From Pedobacter polysacchareus (GTDB taxonomy: Bacteria; Bacteroidota; Bacteroidia; Sphingobacteriales; Sphingobacteriaceae), in contig NZ_JAHYSS010000001.1 in NCBI RefSeq assembly GCF_019802255.1, positions 310,001 through 374,000 of the forward strand: 64,000 nucleotides of DNA. Reading direction: 5' to 3'. Position numbers and translations under genes: made by a program. The notes below the pieces were generated by a model. The model was not told where the DNA came from. It saw only the letters and a program-made list of their open reading frames with translations, and did not search any database. Within the stretch, counting starts at the first letter, position 1. Each line of letters opens with the position of its first letter. Of this stretch, positions 57,505 through 64,000 are shown in pieces.

Positions 57505-59061
57505 ATGTTTAAAAATACTATCTATGGGCTGTTGTTTCTAATAGCGCTAACTCCATATCTATCTTTCGCACAAGGCACATCAAAAATTGCTCCAAAAAGA
57601 GAGTTTCGAGGGGTATGGGTGGCCACAGTTGCAAATATAGACTGGCCTTCTAAACCGGGTTTAAGCATGGATCAGCAGAAGCAGGAATTAATAGGCTTAT
57701 TGGAAATGCATAAAGCGAATGGAATGAATGCGATCATGTTACAGGTAAGGCCGGCAGCAGATGCTTTTTACGCCAAATCGAGGGAACCCTGGAGTCAGTG
57801 GTTAACCGGCAGACAAGGGGTTGCTCCAGGACTTGATTATGATCCATTGGCCTTTGCAATTAAAGAAGCACATCAAAGGGGAATGGAGCTACATGCCTGG
57901 TTCAATCCATATCGTGCTACAACAAGCCCGAGTACGGTGGTGAGCGCTGATCACATGACCAGAAAGCGCCCGGAATGGTTCTTTACTTACGGTGGGAAGA
58001 AACAGTTTGACCCAGGGATTCCAGAAGTAAGGGAATACATCATTCAGGTGATTCTGGATGTGGTGAAAGGTTATGATGTGGATGGAATCCATTTTGACGA
58101 CTACTTTTACCCTTACAAAATAGCCGGACAAAAGATCAATGATGAGGCTACATTTAGCAAGTATGCTAACGGTTTCACCAATATCAACGATTGGAGAAGG
58201 AACAATGTCGATTTACTGATTAAACAGCTGGACGATAGTATTCATACCCATAAAAAGTATGTTAAATTTGGAGTAAGCCCTTTTGGCATCTGGAAAAACG
58301 ACAATGAAGATGTGGAGGGTTCTGCTACGCGTGGATTATCAAACTTTCATGAACTGTTTGCCGATTCTAGAAAATGGGTAAAAGAAGGATGGGTAGATTA
58401 CATCAATCCGCAGATATATTTCAGTTTTACCCGTAAAGCAGCCCCTTTTGCTACCTTGGTAGATTGGTGGAGTAATAATACTTATGGTCGCCATCTCTAT
58501 ATCGGTCAGGGTGCATACCTGGTGAATCAAAAGATGGAAGCCGCCTGGAGATTACCAGAGCAGGTGCCAGATCAAATCCGGTACTTACGTCAGAACAACC
58601 GTGTACAGGGAAGTGTGTTTTTTAGCTCAAAATCCTTTTCTACGGTCGCGCGGGCAGTGGGAGATTCTTTAAGAAACGACCTTTATACATTTCCGGCGTT
58701 GCCTCCTCAAATGCCATGGCTGGATGATGTTGTACCTCATGCACCACAGGAATTGACGGCTGAAGCCAGGAACGATGGAGTGCACCTGAAATGGGAAAAA
58801 CCAACGGTTGCCAGTGATGGCGAAACAGCATCAGGATATGTAATCTACCGGTTCAATGAAGGGGTCAAAGTGGATGTGCTGGATGCCAGAAATATCCTTA
58901 GAATCAGCTTCGAGAATTATACTTCCTTTATCGATACCACGGTAGAGAAGGGAAAAAGATATACATACCTGGTGACGGCATTGGATCGATTGAAGAATGA
59001 GAGCGAGCCAAGCAGCCCTGTTGGACTGGAAACAATTGCATTGGTTAAACTAGAAAAGTAA
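57505..59061 (+). CDS. Family 10-like glycosylhydrolase (GHL10/DUF187) with FN3 domain
   Basis: A 518-residue exported protein (signal peptide 1-22, ending LSFAQG). The GHL10 barrel begins with REFRGVWVATVANIDWPSKPGLSMDQQKQELIGLLEMHKANGMNAIMLQVRPAADAFYAKSREPWSQWLTG, continues with GMELHAWFNPYRATTSP, DPGIPEVREYIIQVILDVVKGYDVDGIHFDDYFYPY and a catalytic-region VSPFGIWKND. A fibronectin-III-like domain (about 415-515, APQELTAEARNDGVHLKWEKPT ... YTYLVTALDRLKNESEPS) closes it. Enzymes of this type act on glycans, in E. coli YbgI-type relatives on denuded peptidoglycan. Substrate here inferred. Confidence 0.88.
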   Translation: MFKNTIYGLLFLIALTPYLSFAQGTSKIAPKREFRGVWVATVANIDWPSKPGLSMDQQKQELIGLLEMHKANGMNAIMLQVRPAADAFYAKSREPWSQWLTGRQGVAPGLDYDPLAFAIKEAHQRGMELHAWFNPYRATTSPSTVVSADHMTRKRPEWFFTYGGKKQFDPGIPEVREYIIQVILDVVKGYDVDGIHFDDYFYPYKIAGQKINDEATFSKYANGFTNINDWRRNNVDLLIKQLDDSIHTHKKYVKFGVSPFGIWKNDNEDVEGSATRGLSNFHELFADSRKWVKEGWVDYINPQIYFSFTRKAAPFATLVDWWSNNTYGRHLYIGQGAYLVNQKMEAAWRLPEQVPDQIRYLRQNNRVQGSVFFSSKSFSTVARAVGDSLRNDLYTFPALPPQMPWLDDVVPHAPQELTAEARNDGVHLKWEKPTVASDGETASGYVIYRFNEGVKVDVLDARNILRISFENYTSFIDTTVEKGKRYTYLVTALDRLKNESEPSSPVGLETIALVKLEK

Positions 59062-59132
59062 GGGAATAAAGCTCGTATCATTAAGATAGGGCTGATCAAT
59101 TTGAGAATGGACTTGATCCATTCTATAGATAT

Positions 59133-59170
59133 AAAAGGCCTGATGTTTTAAATATTCATCAGGCCTTTTA
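59133..59170 (+). terminator. Rho-independent terminator
   Basis: AAAAGGCCTGATG (59133-59145) and CATCAGGCCTTTT (59157-59169), 11-base loop, then ATTTA. Symmetry of A and T runs means it may work in both directions between the GHL10 and M16 genes. Confidence 0.85.
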
Positions 59171-59228
59171 TTTACGAGTGTGTCCACACTATTTTAGGAT
59201 TTTTTCTATTTATCTTACGAACACCTGC

Positions 59229-62093
59229 TTATTTTTGTGGAACCAGTACGAAACGGAGGTAATTGTTTTCGTTCAGGTATTTGTTTGCTGCAGCTTTTGT
59301 GCTTTCTACAGTTACCTTTTCCAATAATTTAGGCTGCTGGAATACCATGTCCATTGGTTCTCCATTTTTAATACAGCTGCTCAGGTAACCTAACCAAAAA
59401 CCATTGTTTCTAAGACTCAGTTCCGTCTGACGCTGTTCTTCAGATTTAAATTTCATCAGGTCATCTGCTGATGCACCACTCTGTTTGATTTTGTTGACTT
59501 CATCTAGGGCCGCTGAAATCAGCTTTTCTACATTTGCTGGAGCACAGCTAAATGAAATCGTGAAATAGTAGTGAGGATTCGGCTCTTTGTTGATGCTAAG
59601 GCTTACATTAGGGCTGTATACGCCACTTTCTTTCTCTCTCAGACGTTCCAGTATTTTGATTTTCAAGGCTTCGTTTAAGGCATCTAGCTGTACGTTGTTT
59701 TCTGCTGAAAAGTCGTAATCTCCATGGAGGTACAATTGTACTGCCGCTTTATCTTCCAAACCTTTGTAAACAGTTTTGCTGATCTTTCCTACTGGAGGTT
59801 TTACACCATTGTCTGCGAAGTTTTGTTTTTTACCTGCTGAAGGCAGGCTGGCAATATAAGTTTCAATTAAAGGTTTAATCGCATTCACATCAAAGGCCCC
59901 AACGATCACAAAAGTCTGCTCTCCAAGGTCTGCAAATCGGTCTTTATAGAATTCAAAAGCCTTGTCTAGTGAGATTTTATCCAGATCCGATAATTTCATT
60001 GGCATGCCACGTTCATGGTAAGAAGCCATTACTGCCTGTACCGTGTCTGCAAATACACTGCTCGGACTGGCATTTTTATTGGCTAGAATAACCTTATAAT
60101 CACTCATGTTTTTATTGAAAATCTCTACATCTTTTCTTGGTTTGGTTGCATACGCGAATACCAATTGGAAAGCTGTTTCCAGGTCTTTTGGAGAAGCACT
60201 GCCACTGAAACCCTGATAGAGATCGCTCACATAAGCGCCTGCATTCGCCGTATTCCCTGCAAGCAGTTTATTCAGGTTCGAAGGATTAAACTCCCCAACA
60301 CCACTTTCAGGGATCAGGCTTACGAGTTCAGCAGAGCGGAAATCCGAATTGCTGGCCAGAGAAGTTCCTCCTTTAGAGAAGGAGCTGAAAACAATCTGGT
60401 CATTTTTGAAATCTGTCGGTTTCAATAGTACTTTAATGCCGTTGCTTAGCGTCAATTCTGTGGCGCCTACGGCATCAATTTTCTTTTCTGAAACAATCTT
60501 CCCGGCTGCAGGTTTTTTGTCTAGCAGCGGCTTGTTGATGGAGTTGTCCACGTAAGGAGTGACGCCATTTCCAGCATTTTTTAAGGCCGCTAATAATTGC
60601 GCTTCAGTAGGTAAACTGGCCTTTTCTTTTTCTGGTGCCATCACCAGGACAATCTGATTGTCTTTTGTAATCAGGGTTTTTGCCAGCGCATTGATATCAG
60701 CAAGGCTGATTTCTTCCAGCGCCTTTTTAGTCAGGTTATAGCTATATTCTGTGGAAGCAATACTACTTCCTTCCAGAAAATTATTCAGGTATTTTTGAAC
60801 AAAGCTGGAAGAAGGAGTTTTATCTTTTTCTTTCAGGCGTTTTTCATTGGCAGCGGTAATGTTCTTCTTGGCAATCTCTATTTCTGAAGGTAGAAAACCG
60901 AATTTGCTCACGCGTTCATTTTCTGCTAAACCAGCAGTAATGGCTTTTTCTAATGTGGCACCAGAATTGGAAACAACTACCGTCTGAAAGGCATTGATAT
61001 TGGGTACCAATCCTCCCTGGAAAGGGCCATAACTAGACTGTGCTAGCAAAAATGGTGCATTTCCTTTTTGAAGGATCTCTTGTAAACGTGCGCCTAACAT
61101 GCTGTTGATCATGGAGTACATCAGGCTCTTCTTTAAATCTGCGGTAGTCTTCACCACTCCACCACGTTGTTTATACATCACTTGTGCTACATTGTAAGGC
61201 TGTTCAGGGTCTGTGATGATCTTTACCAATGGCTCCTTATTATCAGGAAGGTCGTAGGTTAAACGTGGTCTTGGATTGGTAGGATTGGCCAGGTCAGAGA
61301 AGTTTTGTTTGATCAGCTGCTCCACTTCATTCACATCAAAATCACCTACTGCAATTACTGCCTGTAGGTTTGGTCGGTACCAATCTTTATAAAAATTGCG
61401 GATTTTATCGTGTGTAAAGCTTTGCAGTAAATCAATTTTACCAATTGGTATGCGATTTTCATAACGTGAACCTTTCAAGATCAAAGGCAGCATCTGCTTT
61501 TGCATTCTTTCCTGGGCATTTTTTCCACGCTGACGATCTTCTTCAATGATTACACCACGTTCTTTATCAATTTCTTCGCCATCCATACTGATTTTTCCTG
61601 CCCAGTTGGCCAGGATTTTAAATCCTGACTTGAATACTGCAGCACTATCTGTAGGGATAGGCAGTTGATAGACAGTTTGATTGAAACTGGTATAAGCATT
61701 TAAATCTGCTCCAAAGCGAACACCTGCTTTTTGAAGGTAATCAATCATTTCATTTTTAGGGAAATCTTTAGAGCCGTTAAAGGCCATGTGTTCCGTAAAG
61801 TGGGCGAGGCCCCGCTGGTCATCATTCTCCATTAAGGAGCCAATGCGAGTGGCTAAATACAGTTCTGCCCTGTTTTTAGGCTCTGTATTTTTTCTGATGT
61901 AATAAGTGAGTCCGTTTGGAAGTTTTCCTATTTTAACATTTGGATCATTTGGGATGAGCTGTCCATCTGTTTTTTTTGCAGGGATGGTAGTACTGGTTTT
62001 CCCAGTGCCTGTTTTTTTTTGGGCATATCCAGGGCTATAAACAGCCAATTGTGCGACCAGTCCTATCGCGAGAATATAAATGTTTTTCTTCAT
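59229..62093 (-). CDS. M16-family (insulinase-like) zinc peptidase, exported
   Basis: A 954-residue protein with signal peptide (MKKNIYILAIGLVAQLAVYSPGYAQ). I use the ATG complementary to 62091-62093 instead of the TTG four codons upstream. The first half has the inverted zinc motif H98-F-T-E-H102 (RGLAHFTEHMAFNGS) and the downstream Glu-bearing GVIIEEDRQRGKNAQER. The second M16 domain (about 505-950) lacks the motif, as usual for the inactive half that closes the chamber. Members degrade peptides in the periplasm or at the outer membrane. Single-gene unit. Confidence 0.92.
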   Translation of the reverse strand: MKKNIYILAIGLVAQLAVYSPGYAQKKTGTGKTSTTIPAKKTDGQLIPNDPNVKIGKLPNGLTYYIRKNTEPKNRAELYLATRIGSLMENDDQRGLAHFTEHMAFNGSKDFPKNEMIDYLQKAGVRFGADLNAYTSFNQTVYQLPIPTDSAAVFKSGFKILANWAGKISMDGEEIDKERGVIIEEDRQRGKNAQERMQKQMLPLILKGSRYENRIPIGKIDLLQSFTHDKIRNFYKDWYRPNLQAVIAVGDFDVNEVEQLIKQNFSDLANPTNPRPRLTYDLPDNKEPLVKIITDPEQPYNVAQVMYKQRGGVVKTTADLKKSLMYSMINSMLGARLQEILQKGNAPFLLAQSSYGPFQGGLVPNINAFQTVVVSNSGATLEKAITAGLAENERVSKFGFLPSEIEIAKKNITAANEKRLKEKDKTPSSSFVQKYLNNFLEGSSIASTEYSYNLTKKALEEISLADINALAKTLITKDNQIVLVMAPEKEKASLPTEAQLLAALKNAGNGVTPYVDNSINKPLLDKKPAAGKIVSEKKIDAVGATELTLSNGIKVLLKPTDFKNDQIVFSSFSKGGTSLASNSDFRSAELVSLIPESGVGEFNPSNLNKLLAGNTANAGAYVSDLYQGFSGSASPKDLETAFQLVFAYATKPRKDVEIFNKNMSDYKVILANKNASPSSVFADTVQAVMASYHERGMPMKLSDLDKISLDKAFEFYKDRFADLGEQTFVIVGAFDVNAIKPLIETYIASLPSAGKKQNFADNGVKPPVGKISKTVYKGLEDKAAVQLYLHGDYDFSAENNVQLDALNEALKIKILERLREKESGVYSPNVSLSINKEPNPHYYFTISFSCAPANVEKLISAALDEVNKIKQSGASADDLMKFKSEEQRQTELSLRNNGFWLGYLSSCIKNGEPMDMVFQQPKLLEKVTVESTKAAANKYLNENNYLRFVLVPQK

Positions 62094-62188
62094 GTAGTTT
62101 GACAATAAGTTAGACTAAATTATAGTTTTATCATGAGTATTCATGAGCCATCGGCAAAGATTTTCCGTTCAGCATAAAATGGCGTATA

Positions 62189-62224
62189 TAAAAAAAACCG
62201 CTAAGCTTCAGGAGCTTAGCGGTT
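62189..62224 (-). terminator. Terminator of the NagB/PIG-L gene
   Basis: A 12-bp stem AACCGCTAAGCT (62196-62207) / AGCTTAGCGGTT (62213-62224) with five-base loop. On the minus strand it is followed by a run of T. Confidence 0.9.
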
Positions 62225-62249
62225 GTAAAGTATTTAAGGGTAAATTCGA

Positions 62250-64000
62250 TTAGAAATGGTAACGCACAAAGGCTTCCATTGCTTCATATTCCGCCAATCC
62301 AAGGTGATCATAAGCTTCGGCAGTTTCTCTGTTTCTGTCTTCAGCTCTCACCCAGAATTCTCTGGAATCATCACCAGGGAATACAGCGCGGTCTTTTTGT
62401 GATTGGTGTTTGAAAATAGCGAATTTCTTTTTCTCTACTTCCTGTGGACTCAATGGCACGGCCATTTCGATTTCATAAGTATCAAATTCTAACCATGCAC
62501 CACGGTATAACCATAACCAGCAGTCTTTAACCCAGCTTTCAGTTTTTGCTAGTCTTTGTAATGCTGATAAAATGATATTGAAACATACGATGTGTGTACC
62601 ATGTGGATCTTCAAAATCTCCAGCTGCAAATACCTGCTCTGGTTTGATTTTTTGTAAAAGCTCCATCGTCAGTTCGATGTCTCTCTCGGTTACCGGATTC
62701 TTTTTAGTTTTTCCACTTTCGTAGAAAGGAAGGGCCATGAAATGGATATGGTCATCTTCTAAACCGCAGAATCTGGCACCAGCAATCGCTTCTCCTTTTC
62801 TGATCAATCCTTTCACTGTTTGTAATTCCGGAGTATCTACCTGATTTGGTTGTTTGGTCTCGATGAAGCTGCGGATATTTTGGTAAATACCTTTCATTTC
62901 ATCCTGAGCCATGCCCATTTTTTCTGAGAAATCGATGTTGAATTCTAAGAAACGCAGTGCATCATCATCCCAAACTGCAGTATTTCCTGAGGTTTGGTAA
63001 GCTACATGTACATCATGTTTCTGGTCTACTAAACGGATAAAAGTACCGCCCATAGAGATCACATCATCATCAGGGTGTGGAGAGAAAATTACCACACGTT
63101 TGTTCGCTGGTTCCGCACGCTCTGGTCTTTGAGAATCATCTGCGTTTGGTTTACCACCCGGCCATCCAGTGATGGTGTGCTGTAATTTGTTGAAAATATG
63201 AATGTTAATATTGTATACCGGACCTTGTTCCACTGCAAGCTGAGCCATACCGTGGTTGTTATAGTCGTCTTCAGTCAGTTTCAAAATTGGCTTACCTAGC
63301 GTGTTTGCCAACCAGATTACTGCCTTTCTGGTCATTACTTCATCCCAGATGCAGTCTTTTACCAACCAAGGTGTATCAAAACGTGTCAATAAAGAAGCCG
63401 CATCCTGATCCAGGATGAATTCTACATGTTCAGATAATTGCAGATAAGTAGCAGGAACTTCACTTGAAATTTCACCTTCTACTGCTTTTTTAATGATGGA
63501 AGCTTTTTTCTTATTCCAGGCCATAAGAATGATCTCACGGGCTTTGAAAATAGTACCGATACCCATGGTAATTGCTTTTGTAGGAACAAAAGATTTACCA
63601 CCAAAGTCGCGGGCTGCATCTCTTCTGGTCAAATCGTCAAGAGTAACTAAACGAGTACCTGAGTTTGGCGCAGAACCTGGCTCATTGAAACCAATGTGAC
63701 CAGTACGACCGATACCCAGAATCTGAATATCTAAGCCACCAACTTCAGTGATCTTTTTCTCGTAAGCTAAACAGAAAGCAGGAATGTCTTCCAGTTTCAA
63801 GGTACCATCAGGGATGTTTACGTTTTCTTTTTCAATGTCAATATGATCAAATAAATGATCATTCATGAAAGATACATAGCTCTGTGCAGCAGTTGGCTGC
63901 ATAGGGTAGTACTCATCAAGGTTGAATGTGATTACATTTTTAAAGCTCAAACCTTCTTCCTTATGCATTCTAACTAATTCCGCGTACACCGCTATTGGTG
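62250..64000 (-). CDS. nagB: Glucosamine-6-phosphate deaminase fused to a PIG-L-type deacetylase, 5' end outside window
   Basis: 583 residues visible; the frame continues out of the window (PIAVYAELVRMHKEEG...). The N-terminal part is NagB, which converts glucosamine-6-phosphate to fructose-6-phosphate and ammonia: ITFNLDEYYPM, QILGIGRTGHIGFNEPGS and TKAITMGIGTIF. From about residue 300 of the visible part a PIG-L/LmbE domain follows: VVIFSPHPDDDVISMGGTFIRLVDQ with the AHPDDE-type zinc motif as SPHPDDD, HVAYQTSGNTAV, and DPHGTH. LmbE-like enzymes remove acetyl from GlcNAc derivatives, so the fusion would join deacetylation to deamination. The GTG at 63989 is internal and not the start. Confidence 0.92.
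   Translation of the reverse strand, partial: PIAVYAELVRMHKEEGLSFKNVITFNLDEYYPMQPTAAQSYVSFMNDHLFDHIDIEKENVNIPDGTLKLEDIPAFCLAYEKKITEVGGLDIQILGIGRTGHIGFNEPGSAPNSGTRLVTLDDLTRRDAARDFGGKSFVPTKAITMGIGTIFKAREIILMAWNKKKASIIKKAVEGEISSEVPATYLQLSEHVEFILDQDAASLLTRFDTPWLVKDCIWDEVMTRKAVIWLANTLGKPILKLTEDDYNNHGMAQLAVEQGPVYNINIHIFNKLQHTITGWPGGKPNADDSQRPERAEPANKRVVIFSPHPDDDVISMGGTFIRLVDQKHDVHVAYQTSGNTAVWDDDALRFLEFNIDFSEKMGMAQDEMKGIYQNIRSFIETKQPNQVDTPELQTVKGLIRKGEAIAGARFCGLEDDHIHFMALPFYESGKTKKNPVTERDIELTMELLQKIKPEQVFAAGDFEDPHGTHIVCFNIILSALQRLAKTESWVKDCWLWLYRGAWLEFDTYEIEMAVPLSPQEVEKKKFAIFKHQSQKDRAVFPGDDSREFWVRAEDRNRETAEAYDHLGLAEYEAMEAFVRYHF

Noticed and set aside
1..64000. CRISPR arrays, rRNA, insertion sequences, prophage
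   Set aside because: No regular direct repeats, transposase motifs, ribosomal RNA signatures or phage structural genes were seen.

Overview
The window comes from a Bacteroidota chromosome, most likely a Sphingobacteriaceae/Pedobacter-type organism. The evidence is low GC with A/T-rich intergenic regions, repeated promoter signatures of the Bacteroidota type (TTTG, about 20 bp, TAnnTTTG) with few Shine-Dalgarno sequences, a gliding-motility lipoprotein GldD, futalosine-pathway menaquinone genes, AddAB recombination genes, PorT-like outer-membrane beta-barrels, an IPExxxVDY protein beside pyruvate kinase, and a NagB/PIG-L fusion. It is mostly housekeeping chromosome. I see no insertion sequence, prophage, CRISPR array or rRNA.

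Layout. 1-3 kb: fatty-acid synthesis (fabF, acpP), pyk and tRNA-Ser(GGA). 3-12 kb: single-gene units, including a lectin-fold lipid/sugar-type secreted protein, an SRPBCC protein, a 2-oxoglutarate oxygenase, a TlpA-like thioredoxin, glpF, two paralogous outer-membrane barrels, a GH3 glycosidase and a periplasmic thioredoxin. 12-19 kb: addA-addB, a VOC protein and pdhB. 20-23.5 kb: tex, an Lrp/AsnC regulator, and divergently from it two tandem class II tRNA-like genes. 23.6-27.7 kb: two exported amidohydrolase-fold proteins. 27.9-34.4 kb: a small haem-type membrane protein, then a trp attenuator with leader peptide, trpE-trpG-trpC, hflX, rbfA, an M23 peptidase and a TonB-domain protein. 34.4-43 kb: lipid kinase, App1-type phosphatase, YccF, aat, SNF2 helicase, GIN-domain protein and an ALDH7-type dehydrogenase. 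43-49 kb: TPR protein, phosphosulfolactate-synthase-like protein, aroE, gldD, MBL hydrolase, LolE-like permease and a lipoprotein. 49-56 kb: mqnD, mqnB, a PTPS-family gene, folE, fabD and a very large membrane histidine kinase. 56-64 kb: coiled-coil membrane protein, GHL10-type glycosidase, M16 peptidase and a NagB/PIG-L fusion that runs off the window.

The most unusual object is the pair of RNA genes at 23140-23250 and 23349-23491. They fold as class II (long variable arm) tRNAs with a leucine-tRNA-like D arm, but carry anticodon GUC, U37, a conserved mismatch in the anticodon stem, an encoded CCA, and variable regions of about 39 and 71 nt. They also carry the bases known as aspartyl-tRNA synthetase identity elements in E. 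coli. A near-consensus promoter precedes the pair and a terminator follows it. The second notable object is a complete peptide-dependent trp attenuator (28381-28556) in front of a trp operon that lacks trpD at its usual place.
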